From Archilochus colubris (lineage: Eukaryota; Chordata; Aves; Apodiformes; Trochilidae): a DNA stretch of 64,000 nt. This document shows, in pieces, positions 37,001 to 52,000 of the stretch; positions within the stretch are counted from its first letter, which is position 1; each line of letters opens with the position of its first letter. Location: positions 26,087,121 to 26,151,120 of the forward strand of contig CM041085.1 of assembly GCA_023079485.1 (NCBI GenBank), given 5' to 3'. The position numbers were made by a program, and so were the translations under genes. The notes beneath the pieces were generated by a model. That model searched no databases. It saw only the letters and a program-made list of their open reading frames with translations, and was not told the DNA's origin.

Positions 37001-40000
37001 GCAATAAATGCGAAGGAAAAGTGAGAATGAGGTTCCAATAAATGTTACTTCTTAACTGAGTTGTGATTCTAAGTAACCATTTTGGGAAGCTAGAAGCCAT
37101 CCAGCATCTGCACTGAATAATTGCTTTTGTAGAGGGTTCATTTCTGTAAAGGAAACTCAAGTGAAAAACTTTGGTTTTGTTGTTGTTTTTTTTTCCCCAT
37201 CCCAGAGGCGTTGTACAATTATTTAATGCTGTCAGGATGCACCAAAAGAACGTTGATGAGAAGGTGAAGAAAGCTGGGAGCTCTGATAGGCAGCGTGCTA
37301 AACTGCTGTCATCTGTTTCAAAGAAAGATTTCATCGACGTTTTAAGAAACATGGAGGCTGATAAAGGAAGTAAGAATACTGCTGTAAGAGCTGGAAAAAG
37401 GAAAAAGGTAGGCCTAAACTGGGAGAAGAAAATGCATAAAAGCTACCTTCTCAGTATAATAACTGTCTTAATGTGTCTGCTCTTCAGAACAGCTGTGATC
37501 CAAGTGGTCTGGGGTTTTTTGAGACTGCTCAAGGAAGGAAACAAGTAGCTCTTAGCCTGTTTTCCCTGTCTTTTGAGCATCAACGTACAAAACCCTGGAA
37601 GCAATTCTGATAAGATATAAAGCCTTGTGTACAAGTAATGGCTTAGCTGTGTGTTTAAAAAAAATACAAAAAATTAGATTTTATTTTTGACTTTGCACCA
37701 ACCATGGAATGAACTGCTAGGTTGTAGTGGGTTGTGACTTTTGGAATTTGGACAATAGTAGTTTTCAGCTCTTTAAAAATACTAAAGACACAGGGACTCT
37801 TTATCTCACAAGGTGTATTGGACTGTACTACCTGTGTGTACCCATAATTTGGGGCATTTCAGACTTCCTCCAGATTACAGTCTCTAGAACTGAAGGATTT
37901 TGCCATACAAGTAAATACATACCACAATAGGAAGAAACTGAGACACATTAAATGTTCTGTACAGGCTTTTCTTTTCCCTAATTCCGTGTGTGTGTTTGTG
38001 TGTGTGTATGTGTGTGTGTTAGACTGATATGGCTTCATTGCAGTTATGCTCATTTTGAGTTTGCTGATTTGAAAAGATAGATTTTCACCCATTCCCCTTT
38101 TTCCAGATGTGCTCGAGAGAAACACAGTATAGTTGTACTCATCCAGCTCTTTATCACTTCTTTCAACTCACCAAGTAGCTCAGAGTTGAAAACAAGTTCT
38201 TCAGCCATACTCTTGCTTGTATTTCAGAAGCTGCTCAGTTTTGTGCATTTGTGTTCAGGTTTGAACTTTGTGCTTGGAAGTGGGTGGAATACTTTGTTGG
38301 CCCAGATTCACAGCACTTAACTAAGTGCTTTTCTGTGCCAAGAAGAAATACTTTAGTCAGTTGGGAGACAACAGCTTGTCATATGTTTTTTGTTTGTGTG
38401 CACTTGGGGAGCATGCTGAAACAGTGCCTGGCATTAAAATCTCATACAATTTTCATGCAAGTGTAGTATTAAAGTATTTTCTAAATTCTTCAGATAATGA
38501 GAACAATTTAGCTTGGTGCTGACACTTTATTTCTCCTTAAGTAATTCCAGCTTGCTTGTTTGGGTGGGGGGCCATGCATGTGTGTGGTTCTTTTTTTTTT
38601 TTCTTTTTTTCTTTTTTTTCCCCTCTCTCTCCCCTGAAATAGCAGAACAACATCAGAGTGATGTGCCAGCTACTATTGTAGTAGGCACTGAATCAATAGC
38701 TAAGCAAAACTGAGGACCTTTTTTCTTTGTCTCATTGTAGCAGGACAATTTTCTTAATCACCAGGTCAGAAAACATAGATTGTAATTGTTTCTATACTAT
38801 GGAAAAAGGTCTTATTTTGGCAGCATCAGTAACAGCATATTTCCATTAAAGTGCACTGGAGCACTTAGCTGCTGACTGGTTAGCATAGGCTTTGGGTATT
38901 GATATAAGTGCTGCTTTCATATTGCTTGTGGAAAAAAAACCTGTGGATTTTGGAGTTTGCATTCATGTAAGGATATACTTGTAGGTTTGACTTCTTGGGA
39001 GGGCATTAGGGCTTTTTGTTTGGGGTGGTGTTGCTTGGTTTTATTTTTTTTAATAGACATGTCTGCTTGGCTAGACCACCCCTCTCATTCTCTCCCTTAT
39101 TGCGTTTACTTTGGTGACCAGAGTAGTGAACCAAACTCTTTAATAACTTCTTTTTAAGCTGTTCTTAATCTGCCTTATTTTCTCTTGAGAATGTATCTTA
39201 TCCATTTATCAGGCTCCCATCCTCATAATTTTTGATGCTTGAGGTAGAGGCCAAAACTGGATTTTCAGTCTCCTTTTCAGAATTACAGACATACAGCAAC
39301 TGAATGCTACTGCTGGCCTCCACTGTCATCTCTCTGCTTCTTGGTCTGTGAGGGTTTTTCAGAGGGTAGTAAGCAGGGTTGAAGCTTTTGGGTGGTGAAT
39401 TCCTTGCAGCAGGAGTTTGGTAAATTATTTGTGCCCTCTGAAAGCTTTTGTTTGTTTTGTGGGATTTTTTTGTAACAGCATGCTTTGTTTTTTAGCAATT
39501 GAGAGTATGGAGTGAATTTCAATTTTAAAAAAGGGGAAAATGTATTTATTTATCTCAACAAAACAGTGGAAGAGATGCCAATACCAAACTCCAGGCACTC
39601 TGCCATCAATTAAAATGAGGTCCAGAACAATTAAAAACATTACCCCACCCACATAAAACAAGTCAGCAAGAAAACCAGCAAAATAAAGTTTTCCCAGTGA
39701 AAGCAAACCTTTCCTGACTCAAGTCTTGTGCTATGAAAGGAAACTACTATATTTGTGAAAATGGGCAAATGCTTTTTCTTACTCTGTAGTGGTTTTGAAT
39801 GCAAGATGTGCTGCCATAATTTTGAAAGTTTGGTGGTTTCTCCCAGATTCCAAGGATTGTTAAACCCCTTATAAAGCTCTGTTGTGGACAGCTATTAGTC
39901 AGGTCTGAGTATGCGTGAGAGAAAGAAATTAAATGCTCTGTAAGGTCCCATCCATAGCAGTTGGATTTAATAGTAGTACAACCACTTTCTTAAGTGTGTT

Positions 40001-43000
40001 CTCTGTTTCCATCAGCTTCTTGCATTGATGGGAAGGTAACCTGTGTCCTATGAGAACATCACTCACAGTCTTGTATACTTTTAGCCCTTGACCTAAATAT
40101 TACTTGGTATGTGCCCATCTAATGGAGCTATGAAAGAAAGACTGTAAGGCTGTGAAAGTTTTCCTGTGCTATTTGAAACTGTGGCCCTTCTTGATTTTCT
40201 GTGCCCAGATGGGAGTAATTACTTTTCTGAACTGAAGCCAAAAGCTTTGCTTTTCATATCATTAGCTGTTTATCAAGGTATTTCTTAATCATTGCTGAGC
40301 CAGCTGACTTGTGTAAATATTTTCCTGTGTTTTTCCGATGTCATATACATGCTGCTTGCCTCTGGGTAAGATAATCTAATTTCCCTCCCCTCACCACCTT
40401 ATCTGAAAGCCTTGCAATATGGGGGAAAAATTTAATAAATGTAGTAATTTCTTTTTTTAAAGTCCCCCTTGTTTGTGTGGGCTTTTTGAGGTTTGGGGTG
40501 GTGGTTTTATTCTTCTTGGGGAAGGAAGCATTTATTGAGAGATACGAGAGCTTTCAGTCTTGTTCAACACAACCCTTGAAGATCAGATCTTCATTTCAGT
40601 ATGACTTGGTTGTGTCTTGCAGTTTCCTACCCATATGATACTATAAGAAACATTATTAAACTACACATTTAAAAAAACATTTCCAACCTGGAGTCTGAAG
40701 TCATCATTATGTCTATAGAACAAATACAGAAGTAGGATGTCTATAGAGCAAATCTCGGTCCTTGTAGCATTTTATGGGTCAGGGAAGTACCTTTGCATCC
40801 ATGACTGAGTGAAGTTGAGGGCTGCACAGACATATTGGCTGATGTAGTGAATTCCATGAGGTCTTGAAATCCCAGCTCTAAGAAGATTTAAAAAAATCAG
40901 AGTTAACATTCCCAGTGTAGCCTTCACTCTTTTCCCTTGCTTCATGTCCATAAGAACAGCATCATTCAGTAGCAGAAGCCTTCATCTTGACTTTTTCAGC
41001 GTCACTTGTGCTACTCCCTGTAAAGCATTATGAAGTGGTAAGCCATTTTCCAGGGAAATATAAATAACTGTCATGAAAATGAGAAATATCCTTTGTGACA
41101 AGAATAACCTGCGCTCATCAACATTTAATTTTAAATTCAGTCTTTGTCTCCTGATTTTCTGCATCACCTGTGTTCACTTCAACTTTTAATTTTCTTACAC
41201 CAGTCCTGTTGCAGAGCATTTCAGTGGTGGAAGTTAGAGCAGGATTACTTCAGTAACCATGGTTCAAATTCTGCAATGTAATTTTTCTACATGACTTGGA
41301 GGTGCAGTTTGCTTCCTGTGTTGTGATGGCATCTGGAAAAAATTGGTGTATTAGTCTCAAAATAGTATCTGTTCTAAAATAATTTATTGATGAAGATGAG
41401 CAGAGAAGAATGCAGGTGCTATTTCAAATCAGCTGTTGCTCATATGGGACTTGAAGTAAAATGCTTTTCGAGAAACTTCCTTCTGTTTCAAGTCTATTTT
41501 ATAAATGCTTCTAGTGTTTGGTAAGTCAATTGGAAGCACAGTGATTAGAATTGTTTGCTATAGATGTTTTTTCTTTTTTTCATAAGACTTTTAGTATTCA
41601 TAAATACTTTCTTTTTAAGCAGTAATTTGAAGATTGTTCGAGTACCAGAGGACTAACAGATTTCCAACAGCTATACTTGCAGAGAAACAAGAAGCAGCGT
41701 GGGGGCTTTAATTTTCCAAGTTAGATGGGGATATAAGTGTGCTTTTCAGCTTAAAAGCTAGATCTGTTTAAAACCTGCCAGGGTGACTGCCTTCTTTTTC
41801 TAGCAGATGCAAACATACTGGCATGTTCTGTGTTTTTCCACAGTTTCCACAGTGCAGAAATGGGGAGGAGAAAAATATTATTTTCATCCATATACCTGTT
41901 TGAAGAGACAATAGCCTGAACAATTGCTTCAGGCAGCTGTAAGAAATAGATTATTTCTAAAGTATGGATGAAGACATAGATGAAAACTTTTAATCTTGAA
42001 GTAACTTCTTTTCTTAGGTGATAATGACATTGCAGACTAGTGGAAGTTTATTGCTACAGCTGTTGTGTCCTGGTTTTACAGAACTAATTGGAGGAGTAAC
42101 CAGGCATGCATGTATTCCAGCAGATTTGAGGGGGGCAGCCAAGTACTAATTTAGTTCAGCTGCAGCCAGAGTAGATGTGTTCTCCCAGTTTTAATAAATG
42201 TCTTCCCATTGCATGCACAGAAACTTTTAATTTCAATGTCTTCATAAATCAAACATTCATTTCTGTTTTTCCCAAATTTGTATATATTTTCTTGAAGGTC
42301 ACCTTGTATATGTTTGGAGCAGATACTTAAAAGGTTGCTGACTACCTAACTGTATATTGTATTTTAATTTTTATCCTTAATGATACAGTGCAGCCTGCCA
42401 CCAGTTTGCTATATTCTAAATTCCTTATGTTAAGTAAAGGGTTGATGTGCAATATTAGAATTCATTTGACTGTGACATTTTACTTTGAGTCTGTTTAAAG
42501 GAACATGTATTGACTTGAGCCAGTTTGGGTCATCAACAGGGTTAGGTTTTTAAGATGTACAAGCTCAGTTTCCTATCACCCCAGCTGGTGACCCATGTCT
42601 GTGGTAACATGGAAATGTACCTCTTTGTTAATGTTTTTGTGTATATTTGGTTGATAGATGTGAAGAACTTGATACTGTGAGTTCAACTCTAGATAAGTGG
42701 ATTAAGGGCTGCATGATGGGTGTTATTCACTAGATTCACCCTTCTTCCTGTGTTTTTATCCTCAGATTTCCCTTTCCTCTCTCTTTGTCAGCTACTTGAT
42801 CAGATCAAAACTACAGTAGGAGAAGGAGTGTGTTTTGGTTTTTGTTTTTTTGTTTGTTTTTTGTTGTTTGTTTTGTTTTTTTTTTGTGCTCTTTCCATTG
42901 ACTTTTTTTCATCCTTTTTGTGTCTTATGTGCCTGACAGGTTCTTTCCCTGAGAGCCAAGCATGCAGCTTGGCATCCTGGTGCCTAATGCTAGAGCAGCC

Positions 43001-46000
43001 CTGACAGCTGCTTGCACACAAAGACCCAGGTCCCTGTTGGTCATCATAAGACTTGCTGTCTTCTGAGTATGTGGTTGGTGAGGAGATTTTAAGAGAATTT
43101 GGATACTAAATGCTGGTCATATCTACTGAGGTGACAACTCAGGTTTGGGGAGTGCAGTTCTCCAGATGTTTTTAACTTGACAAGATCTGGGGAGATGTTT
43201 GTGGACATAACAAAAGGCATATTCCTAGCTCCAGAGTAAGTCCTTAGCTAGCTTTTAAGTTCAAAAAGAAAATGAATGATGCAAGGTTTTAATTCATGCC
43301 TGTAGGAAATGTCTCTTTCCTCCTTAGACCTGTTGACAAAATGTTTTAAGTTCATCTTCCTGTTAAAAAGACTGAAGTGTTTTTTACTTGAAACATTGTG
43401 AAAGGTTTCAGCCTAAAGCAGCTGAAGCCTGGCAGATTTTGTAAGAGAATATAAACAGGGAAATTGTGATTGAAATGTCAGGCAGTGTTGAGACAGCTTC
43501 ATCTGTCATATTTGAGACTAACTTGCCTTGCTATTTGATTATTAGTGCACAGGATGGTGTTGTTTTCCCAGATGATGCTGCAAGGGCTTTTACAGTAAAA
43601 CTATGTTTAAACCAACCACATTTGAAAAACTTGTGGTATACATCTTCTTCTGATCTTTCTGTAAGTACACAAAGCACAAGAAGTCAAATCCTATTGAACT
43701 TTTATCTACTAAATTGAGTTGGAAATCTTGTAAAAACAGCTGTCTACTTTGTTCATAACTCTTATAGGCAGAGTAATGTACTTAGAGAAAAATAGATTTA
43801 AGCATTTCATAAAGTTCTAAAAAAAAAATGTTCTCTGGGAATAAGACTGGATGGAGCTAGTCTGTCTGAACCAGTTTGTTTCCCCCACCTAAGCATTTTT
43901 GGCTGGAAACTATCTTGAAAAGTGATTCCCTTACTTTGAAGTTTTATTAAGGTATAAAATGTTTTGGTTTCCGGAGTGATGAATTAATAGATGTGTATTA
44001 TAAATTACCTCTGTAGGCACCTACTCATCTGTTTATCTTAGTAGACTTAGGGATTGGTGGGTTAAACTGCTTCCAATGGTTAGACTGTTGCTATGTTCAG
44101 TTGTGGGGGGTTTTTTAATGGGAAAATCTGGCCGGTTTTTAACCAGTGTTTCTGAAATTAATTGAAAGGTTAGAAAATATACTTTTTTTTAACCTATTAT
44201 TATTACTATTACAAAGGACACTAAAGCTGTCTTTTTGGCAGCTTGTGGTTGTGTCTTCTGATCTCTTTTTGGTTTCTTGCTGAACCCTTGACAGTGTTCT
44301 GCATGTGGTCTGTGTCATTTCTTCTCCATCTGCAGCAGTTAGGAAAACTCAGAGGAACGCAGAAGGAGATGGAAGGGTCAGAAGCACAGAGAAAGGGTAG
44401 CCAGATGGCCAAGATAAGGGATTGAAATAGGGGGCAGTTTACATATTCCCTCTTCAGGTTTAAACTGCTTTTACAAAGCAGCCTGTTTGTGTTGAGGGGT
44501 ATGGTCTGTTTCTTAATGAGTTTGCCACTCACACACAATGGTGTTGGGGAAATTACAGGAATATAAAGTAAAAGAAATTTGGGTTTGCAAACATTTAGAA
44601 TATGTTGTAAAAGCCATTTAAGTAAAAGCAGGGGCAATGAGGGTAAGGAGGCTTAACCAGACAAGCTGCTTAGTAGTCATAAAAACTTCAGTATTTCATA
44701 GTTAGCAATAAAAATACACAAAAGCTAGTTCTTTGTGGTAGATTTTTTTTTTCCCCTCCATCTCCTGCCTTGTATTTTTTTGCCATCCCTATACTTGTTT
44801 TGGGACTCAAATGTAAGTGGAAATCCTGAGTCAGGAAGAGAAGGCTTTTTATTAGCCCCATGTCTTCCTCATCAGCTACTCTGTGCAATGATTTCTTAAG
44901 TGCTGGAAATGAAGAACTTGGTCATTACTGTAGTGTTCGTTCTTTGAGGCACCCTTATGGGACTCACTCTGTTAGGTTCACTCACTCAGTGGATGATTTC
45001 AGCATCATTTATAGGAAATAATTTGAGTCAAATGCAGATTATTTAAAAATCTTCAAACTGCTAATTTGTTCTAAAGAAGAAAGGTAAAAAAAAAACCCAA
45101 AACATACTCTCAACAGCTGTGGGCTTGCATGTTTCCTTAGTGGATGAACAGGCAAGCTTTTGTAAAAACTTGCAGAAAATTTTCAGCACCCAGCTGAGGT
45201 ACTGCGTAAATGGGTGATATCTGAGAAAAATCTGTTTGTTTGTCTGAAGTAGACTGTTGGAAGACATTAGTACTCGACTTTTGAGGGGCAGCAATGCAGA
45301 AGGCCTTAGTCTGGGCTGGATGCTTGTTAATGGGCACTTCAGCTGTAACTGTATTTTCCAGTTTGATGGTTTGGGAACTGTGCAACTAACAAGGTTTTTG
45401 TGGATCTGGGTAATGTCTAGGTTGATCTTAAACTCTGTCGTGTCTTCATTAATGCATCAAATGAGAAATGTAGGACCAGGTAATGGATAGAGGTGTTTTT
45501 TTTTTTCTGGCTTGTGAGAAGCTGTGTGGCATTTTTTTCAGGGCTGAAATGTGAAGTATCTGGAGAAGTTCTTTCTTCCTTTATTTTGAATATAATCCAT
45601 ATGGAATAATTCTTAGTTTGTTATTTTCTTTTTATAAATTTCAATGTAAGCTCTTAAGAAGGGCTCCTTATAAGTTTGCTCTTGGTAACTAGATAATAGT
45701 TGCTGATTTTTTTATTTTTTTTTTTTTACAAGATAAACAATATTTTGCAGACTGTGATTACCCTGATAAGCTAGCATGAAAAGCTGTTATTTCTGATGGA
45801 CAACATTGTCTTATTTCCAAGTCAGAATTAAGATTCTCAAGGAAGCATTGCAGTGACCTTAAACCTAACATGGCTTCTGGACAAAGAGCTTGTTATTCAG
45901 CTGCTTTAAATACCATAACTTACTATGCTCATTTTTGTCTGAAAAGCAATGGAAGTATAACAGACATTGTTTTAATTACAGAAGTCTTGATCATGTGTTT

Positions 46001-49000
46001 GTTTTTAACCACAATGCTCACTGGGTCTTTGTGTCATAATTAATTGATACAGGTGCTCTGTGATCTTTGCTCTAAGGATCCTCTGCTTCAAGCAGAGGAT
46101 GTTATGAAACATAAAAGCTGTAAGGAGACTTAGAGGTGAAGAAGGGATAGGAGTAACACATGAACACTGAGATAGTAGTGGCCAGTATGGTAGGCAGGAA
46201 TTTCACTGCAGTAGTGATAAGAAGGCATTGCAGATACAAAGGTAAAAGTAAGTAAGTGAGAATAATGAAGAAGTTTTGGTTATAGAGGAGGCAAAACTAA
46301 AAATTACTGAAATGGAGCAGTGATGGCAAACTAAAAAAGTATACTGTGTGAAACTTTCTGTCCTGATGTGGGAACCTAACACAGGGAATTTATCTTTCTT
46401 TCCTGTAATAACTTGCAGTCTGCTTTGAGCTAATTTTTATTTGGTACCTACTTAAAAATACTTGCTTGGAGACCTTTTTGTCTTTGTCAGTGGAATGTTT
46501 TGGCTTGACAGTTTTAAAGACAGTGATCTGATTACCTGATATTCAGAATACTGTCATTTTGCCTGGTATTTGACAGAACATGAATTTAAAATTACAGAGT
46601 ATATTTCACAAGAAAATATTCCATGAGTAAAGGTAGCAGTTCATACCAGTGTTGTAACTTAACTATAAGATTGTTTCATTAGATGAGTCTTATTTTCAGG
46701 TGTGTTCAGTAGCTCCTGAGTGTAACATGCCCATGCTGTTCATTAACTCATTAAAATGTGTATAGGGACTTTCAGTGTCTCTATGGCCAGGTGTTGTCTT
46801 GCAGCAGCAATGTGGTAAAATTCCTTCCTTGTTCAGCAGATGGGTTTCCAAGACTGCTGTTATCAGAGCTGGAGCACAGCAAGGGCTGCAGAGTTTCAGT
46901 GTGTCCTGTGTGCAGAAGGGCCCCGTGTTACACTTGAATTCTTTAAATATTTTTACTTTTTCTGACAGAAATACTGATCTACGAGGTTTCTGATGAACTA
47001 AGGCTGAGATCTTTCTGTGGTTATACTTTGCAACTAAAAATTTAGTAACAGTGCCAATGATTTTTCTTCTTAAGTCCAGATGAATGCTCATTTTTAGAAT
47101 TTCTGTAATTCAGTTTTGATCTATCTATGGTTGGGGCATGTTTAAGCCTCTGTGTGCCAACCCAAAGTGTTCCTTCTCCTTCACACATCCCCAGTTGTAG
47201 TAAACCCTGGAGCAGGAGGTGAGGATGGGGAGATTCTTATGCAGGTCATTAAGCTCTGAGTGGTCTTCTGGCTGTGCTTAAAAAGGAGATAAATATTTGC
47301 CATGCTTCTAGTAATGATTTCAGTGCATTATTTGCAGAGGAGTTTGAACAGGATCAGGAGGCTTAAAAATGCACTGTAAAAAAGTTTCATTCTTAGATTT
47401 ATTTACTAAAAATGCCAGTACAGATTTTGATCTGCACAAGAGACCCTATGGTCCGAGGAAATCTCCTGTGCCACTGCTGATACCTGCAGTGTAGCATCAC
47501 TTTTGAATATACCAAAGCAATTTAATTCAGTTCATTTGCTCTAATTTCACTTTCAGATAGAGGATACAAATGGGCACTGAATTACTTTCACCTTGAGGAA
47601 TACATGATTGTGCAGACTTAGCTGCAGCGGACTAGGTTTCCATTGCCCAGATTGCATGTGTACAAGCTTGAAAATGCTTCCCAAAGTCAATGTGAGTTGC
47701 TGAGAGACTTCAGCTCAGAAGTTCACAATAGTGGCAATATATATTCTTAGTTTATATATATTCTTAGTTTCCAGATCTGTGGTGTTTTGCCTGCTTGGTA
47801 TCAGGAGCACACCAGAATTTTTCTTACAGTCAGTATCTCACTGCAACTCAAATCAGTTAAAGTTGCAAGCAGCACTGAGGATTAAATACTGCTTGTTTTT
47901 CTGTCCAAAACAATTACATTTAATTTTCTGCTTATATTGCTTCTTTAGATATTTCAGCTGCAGTTTTCTTTATTTCCTCCTAGCCTCAAGGAAACTTGCT
48001 TTCTTACCCTTTGAGACAAATTTAGGAAAAATTATTTTGCCAGTGCTCTTCATTTTCCACATCCTCCTCTCGTTCCTAATTTTTTGTTTTTTCTTTAAAT
48101 GGAGATTTAACATGTGTCATTGTATGCCTATGCTGGTTTTTTTGAGCTAGGTTTAAACCAGCTTGTTTGGGGGATGAGGAACAGAAAAGCAGCAGTCATT
48201 TGCAGTGAGATGTAGGCTGGCAGGGAAGGTAATTGTTAGATGTGTGCAAGAATGTGTTCTGCAGATACACAACTTCTTCATTGTGACAAAAGCCTCCCTG
48301 TATTTCAGGGTCTTAGATATTTGCATTCAGCAACAGGGAGGAACCTGGGGAGGCAATTCAAATTAATTAGACATGTTGGAATTGTTTTCTCAGGGCTTAA
48401 AGTTGTTGCTTGAGAGAGATTTATGTTAGAAATTCCTTCCCTGACAGGTACAAATAAACATTAACTGCATGTGATGGTAAAGAGAGATGCTCCCAAGCTT
48501 TGGCATTTCATCTTGTATATTGAGCAAAGGCATGGGAGCCCAGTGCAGTGATTGTAACTCCTAGGTCTGAAAAATGTTAAGTTTGTTGATACTCTGCCAT
48601 TTCTGCCTTCTGGATGCAGGCTGTAGGGAAATCTCTGTGGTGATGTAGGTATGTTTGCTGTTTTGCAGATGCAGAAACTGGGGTGTGTTCAAGTGACACA
48701 CTCTGGTGGAAAGCAGACTGAAATGCTGTCTTTAATCTGAGTGCTCTGGTCTCAAAACATATCTTTTAATGCTGTTATTTGCCAGTAAGCATTATGGGAC
48801 TTCAGTCTGCTCAAATGTAGGGTTCTGAAATGCTTCGGCACTTTCTGGCTCTGGTTTTAAGATGTTGCTGTGCCAATAGAGCAACAGATGGAAATGACAA
48901 TGTCCTGTGACTCAGACAGACTGAATTTAATTTCTTAAGCCTTTCAAAGGAAGCAGATTTTGGGATAAGGCACTCCTTTTGAGACTAAAGCAGCTATGTG

Positions 49001-52000
49001 CAGTTTCAAGTATCCTGCTGCTGCTTCTGGCAGTTTCAGAAGGGTAGAGAGGATTGATCTTTCACCTGAGTGCCCATCCAGTTAGCCACAGCTCCAGTTT
49101 TGAGTTTGGCTGCTCTCAGTTGAAGATACTTACTGTATAATGGCATTTACCCAGAGTGAATTACATAGCTCAGATTTCTTACAGTAGTAAAGAAATTAAC
49201 CAAAACAGGAAGATTTCTAACTTGATCATACAGCTGATGATGATGCCATGAGGTTTTCAAAGACCCAATTCCTTCACAAGTATCCATCAAGCAGTTCTAG
49301 CCCAGATTCTGCAAATAATAGCTGTTGTAACAGACCTAAGCTTTGTTGTTTGGTGAGTGAGTGGTTGGTTTTAATCCTAGAGTCATTTATTAGGACTTGG
49401 CTAATGATTTCAGTTCATCTTGTGCTGGTGCACATCTCAGCAGATATGTCTTCAAACCAGAATTAGTGTGGGACATGTGTCCTCACTACTGAGCCTTACT
49501 TATGTTAAATTTAAGCTGATGCTGTGATAGTTCAGGTAGCATACCAGGCAGGCAAGATGCTGTTTGTTTTATTTATATAATCTTTTCTCAGCTGGACTAT
49601 CGATCTGTCCCAGCCAGTGCCTGCACTAAAGTAACCACACAGTCTTTTGGACTGTTTTATTTTAGTTCATGGTAAGAAGTGCATGACTGTGTACCAGTGA
49701 CTCGTGAGATATTTTGCCTCTCAGAGCTTTTCAAATAGGTTGCCACACCTTTAGGCAAAGAACAAACCCTTGTATGTATGAAAAAGGGGAGGAAAAAAAG
49801 CAGCAGCAGAATTTTTTCATTCCTTGCCTCACTGAAGGATCCACTTGATGTTGCATTACATGTTAATGTTTATATAGACTGCTTTGGTTTGTTTGGGGAT
49901 GTTCAAAGGGGACTTCAGTGTTGTAGTGAAATGTGGGAGATATGGATGAACAGCTGACTGTAAGTTCAAAAGCTGGTTTATTTTCCATGTGCCAAGTTTT
50001 GGTTTATTTAGATGAAACCACATTATGGCATTGAAAACCGAAGTGTATTAACATTCTTACTTAAAGCAAGTTGAGAAGCAAAGTTACAGTTGAACTGATT
50101 GTTAATTAAACAAATAGTCTTGCTGCATGTTTTCTTAAGAGTCCAAGAATGTTTTGTGATACAATAGATTTGGGGAGGTGTTATTCCTAGGGGAAAATAG
50201 AGTAGTGAATGGGTTAGGAATGAAGATACTAAACATGGGGTTTTCTTCACTCAGGAGCATGCTTAAAATTGATTAAAGATTTGCTTTCAAGCATTTAATC
50301 TTCATCTTTGAGGCATGGACATGCTACTTCTGCCTTTTTCTTCAGGGCTTGTTGTAAAACTCTATTCAAACCTTTTTTGGTGCCTTACATAGTGGGTAAT
50401 GTATGGAGGATCAGAATCCCTCTTTTGTCGAGGTCCTTCTTTTGTCCTGTTGTTCACTTGACATAGCCAGAAAGAAGGTCTAATGGATGCTGAATAGTAG
50501 CTTGTGGTGAATTCCAGCACTGAGCTTTTCAAACCCTGAGCCACTTCACTGTCATTGCTGACAATAACCTGTTGCTTCTGTGCTGTTTAAAAATCAAAAA
50601 ACTAAAAAACCAACTAAAAAACAAACCAGAACAAATAAGTAAAAAAAAAATCTGTGTTCTGCACATCTTTGGTGTTATTAAAAGAAAAAAAAAAAGAAAT
50701 CGGACTTTTTTTGTATGGAAGATGGGATTTTTTTTCATTTAAGTATTTCAAATTTTACACTGTGGCATGTTCAAAAAGTGATTTATTTAAGGTCTGGGAT
50801 TAAAAAGAAAAGCTTGGAGACTACTTTTTGACCATTCTGTACTGTGCAAAAGTAAACACAAAATAATTGAAATACACTTTTAAAAGGGGGTGGGGGGAAA
50901 GAGAAGCTACCCTCTCATTGTGTCCCAGAACAGAATACCTGTGTTTGTATTAACATGGATTATTCCCATGTGAATATCTTAAGGTAGGTGCCTAGGCAGA
51001 CCTTATCTATAACTCCTTAATTCCAGCTAATTGATTACCCTGTCTGTGATGATTTCAGACTTTACTGAGTAATAGCATTTGGAGGGAATTGCTGCAAGAG
51101 TGGAGAGGGGTGAGGAGGCACTATCCTGGGGAAAAGGGAGGTTGTTGGGATGGGAGAGTTACTCAGGAATAGGCAGTAGTGTGAGCTGCTGGGGAGTAAA
51201 TGTATGAAATTAAACACAATGCAAGCACCTTGAAGAACAACTGTTGTTTCTCTGTATTTGAACTGGGCCCTGGGAAATTCCTTTTTGGGACTGATTGTGT
51301 TAAAACTTGCTGTCCTAGTTTTGGGAGGTATTCTTTCAAAAAGAAATGGAGCAGAAGTTGCATTTAAAATTTCTGCTTTGGCAGACTTTTGCACTCAACT
51401 TTTGTTTGTGTGATATCATAGAATCATAGAATTGGCTGGGTTGGAAGAGACCTCAGAGATCATCAAGTCCAACCCTTGATCCACTACCACTGCAGTTACC
51501 AGACCATGGCACTGAGTGCCACATCCAGTCTCTTTTTAAATATCTCCAGGGATGGAGAATCCACTACTTCCTTGGGCAGCCCATTCCAATGCCTGATCAC
51601 CCTCTCAGTAAAGAAATTCTTTCTAATTTCCAACCTAAACCTTCCCTGGCACAACTTGAGACCCTGCCCTCTTGTGTTGCTGAGAGTTGCCTGGGAAAAG
51701 AGACTAACCCCCACCTGGCTACACCCTCCTTTCAGGGAGTTGTAGAGAGTGATGAGGTCTCCCCTGAGCCTTCTCTTCTCCAGGCTGAACAGCCCCAGCT
51801 CCCTCAGCCTCTCCTCATAGGACTTGTCCTGGAGTCCCTTCACCAGCCTAGTTACCCTCCTTTGGACCTGCTCCAGGACCTCAATCTCCTTCCTGAACTG
51901 TGGGGCCCAGAACTGGACACAGTACTCAAGGTGTGGCCTCCCCAGCACTGAGTACAGGGGCAGAATCATTTCCTTGGACTTGCTGGCCACGCTGTTCCTG

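Noticed and set aside
38590..38713. A hidden extra exon after the strong pyrimidine tract in intron 4
   Set aside because: The following frame has no family similarity, and exon 4 joins exon 5 in phase without it.
43975..44060. Possible box C (GTGATGA near 43977) for a second small nucleolar RNA
   Set aside because: No box D in the next 90 bases and no closing stem.
44221..44637. 138-residue minus-strand open frame in intron 4
   Set aside because: No family motif, no splice support and no repeated pattern; consistent with chance in a 16-kb intron.
46696..47091. 131-residue minus-strand frame in intron 4
   Set aside because: No recognisable domain or conserved residues; position inside an intron gives no support.
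47731..48150. 139-residue hydrophobic plus-strand frame that could look like membrane segments
   Set aside because: The hydrophobicity comes from T-rich sequence; it starts within a tandem duplication and has no recognisable domain.
49234..49320. Possible box C/D small nucleolar RNA in intron 4 (ATGATGA near 49234), attractive because ribosome-biogenesis genes often host them
   Set aside because: No box D CTGA at the expected distance and no terminal pairing stem.
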